DNA of 64,000 bases from Astrocystis sublimbata (Eukaryota > Ascomycota > Sordariomycetes > Xylariales > Xylariaceae): positions 1 through 64,000 of the forward strand of contig JAJNNY010000001.1 of the NCBI GenBank assembly GCA_022453515.1. The letters are read 5' to 3'. The position numbers were made by a program, and so were the translations under genes. This document shows, one piece after another, positions 12,152 through 22,517 of this stretch; the stretch's first letter is position 1; each line of letters begins with the position of its first letter. The notes below the pieces were generated by a model. It did no database searches. It was given only the letters and a program-made list of their open reading frames with translations, and was not told the DNA's origin.

Positions 12152-15100
12152 CTACACGACAGTGATGCACAATCCAGGTATGGGAGGCTCCATAAGCTGC
12201 CACAAGCCCTTGACCTTTCGAGTAACTCTATAAGTTCGCTTGTTCCAGTCAGCGATCTTCTCGTCTCCGGTATTTTCAGCGCATTTTGAAGTCGAAGCCG
12301 ACTCTGCTAATTGACCAGCAATATCACGGCTAATAATATCGGACGAATCTGCTATCGCGCCCATCGGCTCGCCACCTGGCCCTGCGGCTTCAATCACCCA
12401 GCACACCCTCTGACTCCTGAGCGCTGGCCGTGGCAGCATTTCCCAATCGGCATTATAAGGCGTCATCACCAAGCAGGGGCCCTCGACGTCGAAGGCCGAC
12501 ACGAGGTTGCTGCCGCGTGCTTCTTCGGCTGCTGCCTCCCAGGTGCCGGAGGTTGTCACTTCTACGAAGGTGCTCATCGTCCCCACGTTCACCCGCGGGG
12601 ATCCTTGCATGGCACCAGGTATTTGTATCGATATCAAGTTTGCGTACATTGTTCTTCTTAGTTGCCTTTGTAGGATCGATGTTGAGGGGCGCTCGTGGTC
12701 TGAACTTCCTTCTTCCGTGGGCTGCGCCTTAGCCATCGCTTGTTCGTCCTTTGCATGTGTCGGGGACTCGGCTCTTCGCATGTTTTCTTCGGGTGGCTTA
12801 GATGATGGGCACTTCTTATAGCGCCCGATCCAGACTTTCCCGTGTCGCATGATCCTATCGACGAACCAAAGCTGGCTGCACTGCCCATTGCGGTCTGTAT
12901 CAAGCTTCAATGTCTTGAAAGGAGCTGTTATGACTTCCGGGTGCTCCCATAGCTCCTCGCTCACGACGTCTGGTAGATCGTCCCGGCCATTGACGACGTC
13001 GACGCGCAAAAATTGCCATATGCTATTGGCAAGCCCGTAGGCTCGAGAGTCTGACACGCCCGTGTTGTACAGGAAGCGCAATATGGCAAAGACGATCTCC
13101 GATACCATGCGCTGCATTTCAGGCGCTTCTTTGACACGATCAGCGGACATCCACTGCGTAACCCGAACGCCAGCCCTGTCGATATCGCCCCATGCTCGGG
13201 ATCCTTGCGGAAGTTCGTCAGTCAGAAACAAGTCTTCCCTTGCTTGGCGTAAGACAACCCGCCTCCCAAAATGGGCCCCTATCGCGTTTCTTCGCGCGAC
13301 GAACTCTTCAGGGGTCTCTTTTTCTAACCAGTCTATGGCGAGGTTCAAACACTTCATCGCTTCCCAGATGTGCTGGTATTGGTATTTGATGGGGGACAGA
13401 TCCAGCTGATCGTCGACCTCCCACACGTAGGAGGCCAAGGCAACTCCAGCCTCTGTGATGTTTACGGGCACTGGCAGTTTGTGCAGATTGAAATTCCTCA
13501 CGGTCAGATGATCGATCTCCATGGCAACTCGGTCGAAGGGGGACGCCCAGCCGCCGTTGCGGCTCGGATCGATGAACTCAATGCTGGGATTTTTGTATGC
13601 ATCGGGAACCAGGAGCGACAGATCGCCGTTTAGGAGGGCCAAGGCTAGTATCGCCTCACGGACCGAACCGTGGTCACGAACAGCCCGAGTGTCCAATCTC
13701 ATGTCGAAGCCGCACATGTTGGCGACTATAGCCACCAGATCCTCTGCGTCTCTGCAGTCGCGTGTGTTCAGTATCGTCAAGGCAGCCGCCGCATCTACCG
13801 TCCAGCGAGTTCCGTAGCTGTAGCCCCCTATGGCGTGGATGTCGATCGGGCCATTTTGTCTTGACAGCCGCGGATGCAGCTGCTCGGCCGCCTCCAACAC
13901 CCGCTCGGTTTCTCGTACGAGTTTCTGAGGCCACCCTTCGTCTCCCTGTAGTGTCTTTTCGTTGGAAAAGAAATTCCACTGAAGCATGGCCTGGAGACTG
14001 CGTATGATGTCCCGCACTTGGTCGGCAGGGAGGCATATGGCTTCTGATGCCATCCTCCGCGAGCTATTATCCAGCGTGTGCCTAGGGGTGTGGTGGCGTT
14101 TTCGGTCTAGACGGAATTTGTCTGTGTATCTCACTTTTTCACCCCGTCGCAGAACAATCATCAAGCGCGGTCCTGCACTCAGCGCCTCTTGGGCGACCCA
14201 AGCTCGTGTGTACCAACGCTCACGTAACAGTGATTTGAGGAAATCCAGGGCGTACGCGATGGTTTCGGCTGTTAATTCGTTCTGCAGTCTCGCCTCGGAC
14301 ATATCCACAATAGTTGAAATGGCAGACATCTGCAAAGGGTTAGTGATGGTAATGTCATGAAGACCTGCGGTGATGAGAGCGCGATGGTAGACGATATCCA
14401 TGGCCTGAATCCCGAGTTGTTGCTCGTGCTTCTCGCTGTCCGAACTGTCGCATCCCGGCTGCGGAAGACACTCTTGATCGACCCATATCATGCGAAGGCC
14501 ACACGAGTTAGCTACATCCACAGCCCTGTCGAGAACATCGTCGAGTGCTCGCGCCTTTCGCACGGATCCGTCAAGTTCGCGAATCTGATACGTCGATCCC
14601 GATAGTCCTCCCGGAGTGTCGTCGGTTTGCGGAAGAGCTGGCCAGCAGTAGGAGACCGCTACATAATGCGCACATATGTCGACGGATGCAATTTTGTCCG
14701 GATCTTGGAAAAGTTCAGGCAGCGCATCTCTCGGTCTGAACAGGCGGAACTTCCGTGTCTTGTGGTTGCTGGGGGATTCCGGGCACGTGGAGCAGACACG
14801 ACACTCGAAATCTTCGTCATCGGTCTGAGATTCACCCCCATGAGAGGAAGCTGGAACGGCTTCTTCGCTGTCCTTTTGTAGCTCCAGCTCGGATGTCTTC
14901 GTGGGATGGTGGTTATAAGATTCCGGAGTATCTTGAACGGACATCTGTAAGGCGTAATTCATCATTCCCTCCTCGTCGTCGCTATCGTAGCCATTGGTCT
15001 TAACATCCGTGTCATCATAGATCAGAAACTTGATGTCTGATTGCGCCCATTGGTGAGCCTTATATCGGCTGACTAAGTTCTCTGAGATAGATGCTATTCT

Positions 15101-15154
15101 CAGATTAAAATTCGCTGACAGGGGCGCATTGCGTTGTTTCATATCATTCTCCAT
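12152..15154 (-). CDS. HET-domain (heterokaryon incompatibility) protein, 1000 residues
   Basis: A single uninterrupted frame. The HET domain spans about residues 164-330: YVAVSYCWPAL (block 1), then MIWVDQECLPQ and the helix with QAMDIVYHRAL (block 2), and RERWYTRAWVAQEAL (block 3). HET domains act, often with a partner protein, in allorecognition and programmed cell death after fusion of unlike hyphae. A CxxC pair (CRVCSTC, about 118-124) precedes the domain. The roughly 650 residues after it show no recognised repeats, NACHT or ankyrin units. Between SYCWPALP and the next block is a divergent loop. The gene sits alone among gene-free spacers, with a retroelement remnant 4 kb away, typical of HET genes. 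The frame is intact. Confidence 0.9.
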   Translation of the reverse strand: MENDMKQRNAPLSANFNLRIASISENLVSRYKAHQWAQSDIKFLIYDDTDVKTNGYDSDDEEGMMNYALQMSVQDTPESYNHHPTKTSELELQKDSEEAVPASSHGGESQTDDEDFECRVCSTCPESPSNHKTRKFRLFRPRDALPELFQDPDKIASVDICAHYVAVSYCWPALPQTDDTPGGLSGSTYQIRELDGSVRKARALDDVLDRAVDVANSCGLRMIWVDQECLPQPGCDSSDSEKHEQQLGIQAMDIVYHRALITAGLHDITITNPLQMSAISTIVDMSEARLQNELTAETIAYALDFLKSLLRERWYTRAWVAQEALSAGPRLMIVLRRGEKVRYTDKFRLDRKRHHTPRHTLDNSSRRMASEAICLPADQVRDIIRSLQAMLQWNFFSNEKTLQGDEGWPQKLVRETERVLEAAEQLHPRLSRQNGPIDIHAIGGYSYGTRWTVDAAAALTILNTRDCRDAEDLVAIVANMCGFDMRLDTRAVRDHGSVREAILALALLNGDLSLLVPDAYKNPSIEFIDPSRNGGWASPFDRVAMEIDHLTVRNFNLHKLPVPVNITEAGVALASYVWEVDDQLDLSPIKYQYQHIWEAMKCLNLAIDWLEKETPEEFVARRNAIGAHFGRRVVLRQAREDLFLTDELPQGSRAWGDIDRAGVRVTQWMSADRVKEAPEMQRMVSEIVFAILRFLYNTGVSDSRAYGLANSIWQFLRVDVVNGRDDLPDVVSEELWEHPEVITAPFKTLKLDTDRNGQCSQLWFVDRIMRHGKVWIGRYKKCPSSKPPEENMRRAESPTHAKDEQAMAKAQPTEEGSSDHERPSTSILQRQLRRTMYANLISIQIPGAMQGSPRVNVGTMSTFVEVTTSGTWEAAAEEARGSNLVSAFDVEGPCLVMTPYNADWEMLPRPALRSQRVCWVIEAAGPGGEPMGAIADSSDIISRDIAGQLAESASTSKCAENTGDEKIADWNKRTYRVTRKVKGLWQLMEPPIPGLCITVV

Positions 15155-16768
15155 CGCGCAAGTAGAATATATCTTCTGTAAGCATTGAATTGAACGGTAG
15201 GTAAGACAGAATAAGTTTGCTATCGGAATTCAAGACTTTAAGAAGTTCACTTCTTGATCCCTAGGACGAGGTAACCAGGGTCTAGCGTTGCAGATATGTT
15301 TGATGCTATTTACGACAAGATCACATATACGAATACCCTTACCGATGCACCGCCACAACTAACCCGATATAATGATCCATGTCCATCTCTTTGGCGGCCA
15401 ACTGACATGAACGGCTTAACGATAGTTTTATCGCTCACGATGCGGGTGGCATGAAGTAGCAAGCTAATTATAAACACTCCATCAGGATTAAAGAAGAACG
15501 CCTGTCAGATATGAGGAGTATAAGGGTATCCGCGCCATTGGTCAAATAGAGACTAGATGTAGGAGTGGACCCATCCTCCATACTATTCTGTTCTTATTCT
15601 AGCGGGAGAGCGCGATGCCCCTCACAAGTGACGACATGCCAGTTACATTAATCAATACCCAATTACCATCTGCTGCAAGGCATCGCTTATATTTCATAAT
15701 TAAGAGTCTTATCTCTACATAAAACTACCGATTGGTTGACTACCAACCTTATTCAGAGGTTCCGATACGAGAGCGCGTCCGACCAAGAAGCGTCATGGAG
15801 ATGAGTATGATATGATCGGACGCGCAGCAAATAGCACCGACTCAAAGCACTACAAATTGGAAAGCGTTATTCTCAAACAATGCATATATATAAGAGTATG
15901 TCAGTCTGGTAAAAACAATCAACCAGTTTAAAACCTGGGTACTCGACACTGTCGCATAACCCAACAAAGATACGATGCTCGAACCTGATGTTGCCGTTGA
16001 CATATGGTACGAATAACTCATTATGTACTATCGGAGCGCACCTACAAGGAAAATTAAAGCATGAAGCTCGAATGGGAATACCGTTCCTTTATCGACAACA
16101 GCGTTCAACGACCACTTAAAGACCTCGGAATATGGGCAACTGAGTAAGAAAGGAAGGAAAGTTGGCAAATGGCCATCAACCTTGGAGCGACCGATCTCGA
16201 GAGATAGCATTCGGAGTGGAATACCCCGAACGGGTAACCGCGCATAGACCAGCCAACAAAGACTCGATTAAGGAAGGAGGTCGGGACTTTAGGAAGAGTA
16301 AAGGTCACGTAGACGCCTCTACCTAGTAATCAAAAGGAACGCGGGATAGGAGCAAGCCAGTTCCGTAAGTCAGAACCTTCAGTCCTAGAGGCTTCAATCC
16401 CAACACTTGAACATTTCTGTGATTTTTCCGCGAAAGTCGCAAGAAATGGAGAATATGTTGTTTTTAGTATTGATTGGTATGGTAGCCTTGAAACGAAGTG
16501 GAAGTTCTAGCATTTAGAGTCTCCCGTACTGAGTGTTCAATATTGCAGCTATCCTGAGAACTGTTCTGGATCCATTCTGAAACATCGCAAATTCCATCTT
16601 CTTCCCGCCCGCATTGAAGGTCCTAAAGCGCACCGCAGCCAAACTTGAGCATTGCGACTTCAGTCAGAAACGCGAGATTACGCAGCATGCATTGCTGACA
16701 TTCTATAATAATAGTCAGTTAGTAAACGAAACTAAACTTGGTGTTGACAAGGTAGTAATAATTACCGT
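15155..16768. other. Intergenic, AT-rich, no supported gene
   Basis: This spans the HET promoter side and beyond. A minus-strand frame at 16105-16308 begins MTFTLPKVPTSFL but lacks recognisable homology or a clear gene context. I see nothing else coding. Confidence 0.4.
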
Positions 16769-16975
16769 TTATGATGATAAGCAAGAGACTCCCTGAACAC
16801 AGCACTTGGTGACCTTTCCTGCCTGAGGGAACGGGCTTTCCTGAACCTGGCACTGAACAGGGTAGTAGCCATTGCAGGCGCCGCCGAGGCTTTCTATGTA
16901 AACACAAGCTTGCTGGGCCTCGCTGATCGTGGCCATGGCCAGGGCGGCGACAACGGTGGTGAAGGTGAACTGCAT
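16769..16975 (-). CDS. Small secreted cysteine-rich protein
   Basis: 68 residues from the Met at 16975. MQFTFTTVVAALAMATISEA is a textbook signal peptide with cleavage expected after SEA. The mature part is about 48 residues with six Cys: ACVYIESLGGACNG, PVQC, then an adjacent pair KVTKCCVQGVSC. Spacing is roughly C-x9-C-x7-C-x14-CC-x4-C, an even number suited to three disulfides. Small secreted proteins of this type in fungi include effectors, antimicrobial peptides and hydrophobin-like surface proteins. The Cys pattern is not the eight-Cys hydrophobin pattern. A longer upstream in-frame start (17017) would put 14 residues before the signal peptide, so I reject it. It is isolated in a gene-poor region. 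No repeat or family name is recognised. Confidence 0.65.
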   Translation of the reverse strand: MQFTFTTVVAALAMATISEAQQACVYIESLGGACNGYYPVQCQVQESPFPQAGKVTKCCVQGVSCLSS

Positions 16976-18909
16976 GTTGACGGTGTAGAGTAGTGTCGGT
17001 TGTAGATTTAGAGGCAAAAATGCTTGGTAATAGTGGTCACGGTAGTGTATGAAATGGGAAGACTGTGTTGGAAGTGCAATGAGAGAACAGGATGATTTAG
17101 CTTTCTTATATAGAAATTCAAGTTTAAAAGACTTAGTCTCTCAGTCTCTCAACGATGGCATAATAGCCCCTGTTTTGCTTCAAGACCCTCAATGACGAAC
17201 CCCAAGCTCAACAACATATATCTACTTAGAGTATACCTACCTTAGTCATAGAAGCTAGTTGTGGGTTCCGTAAGCTCTGCGGGCATGGGTGGAACCCTTT
17301 GAATGTACCGTGCATAGTTCTCACGTCTGCCGAACTACCATCATTGGTCACCTCGGACTACTACTCCTATAGGATTATTGGTTGCGACAGAGATGTTTTT
17401 GTTTCCCTGCCTTAATCGAGGAGGTTGCGAGCGATTCCGCGCGCTTGCCAAGAAACTCTCACAGAAGGATCCTTAGGACTTTGGAAATATCAACCAACGC
17501 AATGGGTCGGTCAGACTTGGCAGAAGCGCGGTAAACATACTAAGAGGAAGGGGAGCCGGGGTTCGCTTACATAAATATTAACCTCCTAGTAAGCAAGAAC
17601 AAACCCGAATGAATGCAATGTTTAGAAGGTGAAAGGTAATCAGCTTTCTTGCGGTTCCCTGATGGTTAAGGCAATTGTTGGTATCGTCCAGTCTTGTCGT
17701 CGACATTAGTTGATATAGTTTAACTTTGGAGCCTGTTACCATATTCCGGCAATTGACAACATTCACTTGGTTACTCCTCAGTTTAGGGAACGCAACTAGA
17801 AGTAATGAACTGGGGTATTTCAAATCTAGCTATGTCTGCCTCGGCAGTACGGCAGGCTTCGCATGGCGTCAGCGCTAAAATCGACGCCAACTTCACAAGT
17901 ATACTGTATGATGTACGTAGTACTACCTCGAGGATGGAGAAGCTTGGCAAGTTATCGCATCAATCTCAATCGGGAATGGCTAGCGAAAGTTGTTGATGTC
18001 GCCGTCATCGTGTCCTTCTGTAAGAGGGCCATTGCCTGCAAGAAGGCCCGGAGGAAGTTATCGCGGGAACTGACTGAAAATGCAGACTTATTCGTAGGTG
18101 AGACGAACGGCTGTTGGTGATACAATTGCCTCGACCTACATGTACTCAATGCGATGGTGCATCTATTTGTCGAGCATGCTCGGTTATATGACGGCCTGAC
18201 TTCAATGTTGTCCATTCACTGGCCGAGACTAACCTAATATTAGATATAACTTTCGGAATAATTATATAAAGGGGAGCAATCACTAGCTAATAACTGTACC
18301 TTTCCTAATTACTTCTTAGACGTCCTTCTCTTGTAAATCATGCCTCGGCTCGGTTAGGTTAGGACGGTAAGCAGACTAGATTACTAAGGCGAAGTTCAAA
18401 CTAAACAAAAGCTCATTGTCTTGGCTCTTTTTCTGCTCTCCAGAGAAACATATCCTAATAATAGGTGCCGATTCCCTTGTTGTTGGCGGTCGAGGCAGTA
18501 TCAAGTGGCTACTTTCACAGACGGTTTTGAACAGCTGCGATCGTGAATGCATCCAATGTGATGTAATATGATTAAAGCCAGGCTTTGGCTGAACCACCCT
18601 TGGAAGCTTGTGTGGCTGGAGACGATGCACTGCCCAGCCAAGCACTGAGCAGGTAGGAAGGATTTCTTCCACCCTTCCTCGACCTCGTTTATTCATACTC
18701 CTCGGCTCGGCCTAATCATTAATGCCATGAATTGTTGAAAGTGCAATGAAATGTGTTGTTCTTAGGCGGCAGATGTACACAGCTCCAGAAGGATCGCATG
18801 AATCTCCAGCATGCTAGTTCCTTGAAAACCCTGGCGCCTTGCGTGTTGGTCCAACAGGCAGGCCTTCGCCTTCCCATATTACGTCGATGATTCGCCAGGA
18901 GCCCGGAGC
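16976..18909. other. Intergenic, no supported gene
   Basis: AT-rich, many short frames on both strands, none with domain-like content. Bases 17040-17130 upstream of the secreted protein hold a plausible promoter (tatata at about 17105). Confidence 0.4.
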
Positions 18910-19515
18910 CTACTTTATTTGACGATCCATCTTTTGCATACAAATGTTGAAGTGTTGGTATGGAAGCCTCAAGGATTGGAAGTTCTGGCATCCAGAAATG
19001 GAGTCCCCCTTCGTTGCGCCATCTCTCAGCATTTTGAGGCGGTCCTCATGGTACTTGGCATACTTCTGGAGCTGTTCAGTGTCCCAGCCCTCTGGTTTGA
19101 GTTCCGGGTGGTCAACATAGCAGGGTGGAGGGTGAGGTTTGCCGCAGTAACCACAGGTCTCGCGCTTAGTGCCCCTGCTGTCATTGTTGATTTGTCTGGG
19201 AGTGGCAGCTCGGCCGGCAAGGAGGGTTGTTTGTTGTGCACGTTCCTTTTGGCCCGATTCGAATTGAACGGCAGCATCGGTCGCTTGCTCTAGGGTGACG
19301 GCCGGTGTGATGACCTGATCGTTGTCCCCCATGACCGGAATCTCGGTGATGCCGATCTCCCATGTTGCTAGGAAGATATCGAAATCAGGTCGAAGTCCGT
19401 TTATGAACTTGCGGACAACATGCGACTGGGGCCAGGCAGATTCGGGGTGAAGGTCGGTCATATAGGCCTGGATTTGTCGCAGTGCTACGGCGTATTGAGT
19501 GACGCCACCTGTCAC
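18910..19515 (-). mobile_element. Retrotransposon gag remnant with zinc knuckle
   Basis: A 201-residue frame resembles LTR-retrotransposon gag. VVRKFINGLRPDFDIFLATWE is the capsid-like motif, followed by an acidic linker and CGYCGKPHPPPCYVDHP, a Cx2Cx3Hx3C knuckle slightly off the CCHC norm. No protease, integrase, reverse transcriptase or RNase H follows on the minus strand before the spacer, so the element is a fragment. The N-terminal half of gag is also missing or beyond a break at 19515. Beyond it, at about 19530-19625 on the minus strand, lies a sequence with tatatatata, an aataacaataag stretch and TG...CA ends that could be LTR debris. Confidence 0.65.
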
Positions 19516-20060
19516 AGTTCACACTACTAGTAGGTCCAGAATTGACTTATTGTTATTGCACAAGGGGAGAAGATCTCTCCTTGATCCTATAGTATCTCTA
19601 TCCTTATATATATATAACAGTGTGTAGCCGATATCGCTAAAATATTATAGAACCGTGATAGTACCCTCCTTTTAAAATCGCAATTGACCGCAATTGCAAT
19701 TAAAATTGGTGAGTACTCAAAGAAATGCTGTTGTTAGTTCGGCGCCACGTTCTCGTCTGCGGCTCGGTTGTCTCTGCTTGGGGTTGCGACTTGTTGTCTC
19801 TTCGTGGCTGGCTTTGTTGGACGTCTGACAATATTTCATTCAGTCCCCCTCCCCTTAACTTGTAACCAGTCAGATCGTGCAGCTGATACGACCACTTGTA
19901 TTCGTAAAAAAAAATTGCCTACCGCTACCTTATCAGCGATCGCTAGAGCATCGAAATCTTCGCCATCGTAGATTGCTTGCACACCTCCATTACTTTGAAA
20001 TGACCTTCTCACCTGAGCCACGGCGTGTCGTTCATCGCTCTATAGGCTCTCCTTCCAATC
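19516..20060. other. Possible LTR debris and promoter of the cyclase gene
   Basis: 19530-19625 may be LTR remnant of the gag element (inference only). 19640-19720 is AT-rich with repeated caattg. The last 100 bases before 20061 are CT-rich, as in a fungal 5' leader. Confidence 0.3.
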
Positions 20061-22403
20061 ATGAAGTTCCAAGATATTCCCTCAACGGACCGTCGTCGCT
20101 GGCATCTATTGAGCGACAACGGCGATCACAATTGGGTCTACGTCGATGAACCCGCGGCCGATGTTGGCAGACAGAGCGACGCAGAGCAGTATCTCCTGGG
20201 CTTCCCGTTGAACCATCAGGATCAACAGGGCGACGATGTTTCCACCGCGACCACGTCGCCGCCATTTGCCCTCGCAGCTCGTAAGGGCTTCCGGTTTCTC
20301 ACACGCGTGCAGCTTCCAGAAGGGCACTGGGCATGCGAGTATGGAGGACCAAGCTTTCTCCTCCCAGGATTGATCTTTGCCATGTACATTTCCAACATGC
20401 AGATTCCACGAGAATGGGGGATCGAAATGACGAGATACCTCGCCGAACACCAGAACGCAGATGGAGGGTGGGGTTTGCATCTAGAAGGGAACTCGACGGT
20501 CTTTGCGACGAGTCTTTATTACGTTGTGTTGAGGCTCATCTGAATGGCGAAGGACCACAGAATCGCCAAGTCCGCTCGGGCCTGCCTGCTATCCCTCGGT
20601 ACGTCCATGCCTCGTTCATCTGCTTTGCATCTTGTCTGCAGGCTCTGACTTGAGCAGGCGGTGCTATAGGATGCCCTCAATGGGGGAAGATCTGGCTTGC
20701 TTGCCTAAACCTCTACGGTTGGGAAGGCGTGAATTGCATCCCAGTTGATCTTTGGTTGCTACCGAGCTGGCTACCTTTCCATCCATCTCGTTGGTGGGTG
20801 CAGTGCCGCGTGGTCTACCTACCAACGTCATATTTGTGGTCGAATCGTTGTAGTACTTCGCTCACGCCTATTCTCTGCGAGCTTCGTGATGAGATATATA
20901 CCGAACCTTTCGATACAATTGCGTTCCACCGATATCGCAACCATACAGCCAAAACAGACGCCATACGTAAAGTGTCCCCTTTGCTCGCCTTCCTCTTTGC
21001 AATCCTTTCTTTCTGGTGTTACATCCTTCGACCCAGCTGGCTGCTCAGGAAGGCAAACGACACCGTGTCTCAACTCATGATGCAAGAAGAGAGAAACACA
21101 AACTTCAATTGCCTAGCACCCGTCAATAAAGCTTTCCACATGGTGGTCGCTACTTTTGAGGATGGACTTGGGTCACCAAGGCTGCTTCGGCACCAACAAC
21201 GAGTTTCGACCTACTTATGGATGGGACCGAATGGCATGACCTGCAACGGAACGAATGGAGTCCAGGTTTGGGACACGGCATTCGCTATCCAGGCGGCTGT
21301 TGGAGCTGGCCTTGCTGAGGATCCCAGCTTCCAACCCTCGCTCGACAAGGCTCTGCAGGTCCTGGATAAATCACAACTGAGAGATAACTTGAATAACGCG
21401 TTTCTTCAACCTCGGAAAGGAGGTTGGCCGTTCAGCACCTTAAGCAACGGGTATATTGTGTCAGATTGCGCAGCGGAAAGCATGAAGGCAGTCCTCCAAT
21501 TGCAAAACTTGCCGACATACCCATGCCATATCGATCAAGTACGGCTACAAGACTGTGTGGACACGCTCTTACTCATGCAGAACCACGATGGGGGCTTTGC
21601 GAGTTATGAGAACATTCGGGGAAGCAAATACCTCGAGCTTCTCAATCCAGCCGAGGTCTTCGACGACATCATGGTTGAACGCTCGTATCCCGAATGCACA
21701 ACAGCTGTGTTGACAAGTCTAGCGTTGTTTCACGGGTCCTTCCCTGAGTACCGACGACACGATATTGAGAAGGCGATCAAGAAGGCGACGCGATTCGTGC
21801 ACGGATCTCAACTTCCTGACGGGAGCTGGTACGGCTCGTGGGCCATCTGCTACACATATGGTACTTTCTTCGCTCTCCAAGCATTAGAAAACTCCGAGGA
21901 ACAATACCACAATAGCGATTCTGTTCGAAAGACTTGCCGCTTTCTCCTAGACAGGCAGATGGAAGACGGTGGTTGGGGGGAACATCACTCCTCATGCCTC
22001 GAGAAGCGATACGTCCAACACAATACTAGTCAAGTGGTAAACACGGCGTGGGCTGCCTTGGCTCTGATGCACGCCGGCTATCCGGATCCAAGACCGATTC
22101 AAAGAGCCCTTCAGGCAAGTAGCCATAAATCTCCATCGGCCTCCAATGCAACACGTGATTTCAACTGACTGACTCTCTTCAGCTCATATCGGATCGCCAG
22201 CGGCCAAATGGTGATTGGTCGCAGGAGGCATTGGAAGGCATCTTCAACGGGACTTGGTGAGTCTAGCCGCGCCACATAATCATCAAGTAACACATATTGA
22301 TTCCTCGGGCAGCCTGATCGGCTATCCCAACTATAAGCTATACTTCCCCGTCCTAGCCCTTGGTACATACTCACACATGTATCTCGCCAAGATCAGTTCT
22401 TAA
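20061..22403 (+). pseudogene. Oxidosqualene cyclase (lanosterol-synthase family) with one in-frame stop
   Basis: Four exons, 20061-20598, 20658-22114, 22183-22256 and 22313-22403, give exactly 720 codons, normal for the family. Intron 2 is GC-AG (CAG|GCAAGT). The enzyme cyclises 2,3-oxidosqualene to a sterol or other triterpene at the ER. Visible motifs are DGGWGLHLEGNST, the catalytic-acid motif VSDCAAES with Asp449 (VSDCTAE in lanosterol synthases), QW repeats such as DGGFASYE, DGSWYGSWAICYTYGT and DGGWGE, and GDWSQE near the end. The only defect is TGA at 20541-20543 (codon 161), where the family has a small residue, usually Gly, after LRL(L/I). The frame continues MAKDHRIAKSARACLLSLGGA. 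One base change from GGA would explain it. A frame-restoring intron here does not work. Alternatives are a nonfunctional allele, a base-call error, or readthrough. Flanked by gag debris and an orphan exon; no tailoring genes adjacent. Confidence 0.9.
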
Positions 22404-22517
22404 GGGTTGCAGTCGCACCCAGTCTTTCTTCTCCCCAAAAGAAGTATTCATAAGAGGCGGATATTTCTGTACTTTTCTTGCAATGGTTTCATGACAGAAA
22501 GATAAGGCAATACTTAC

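Noticed and set aside
20333..20653. Alternative frame in cyclase exon 1 (EAHLNGEGPQNRQ...)
   Set aside because: I first read this as a frameshift continuation. The other frame (AKDHRIAKSARACLLSLGGA) matches the family and gives a consistent phase at the next junction, so one stop codon explains the data and this frame is a shadow.
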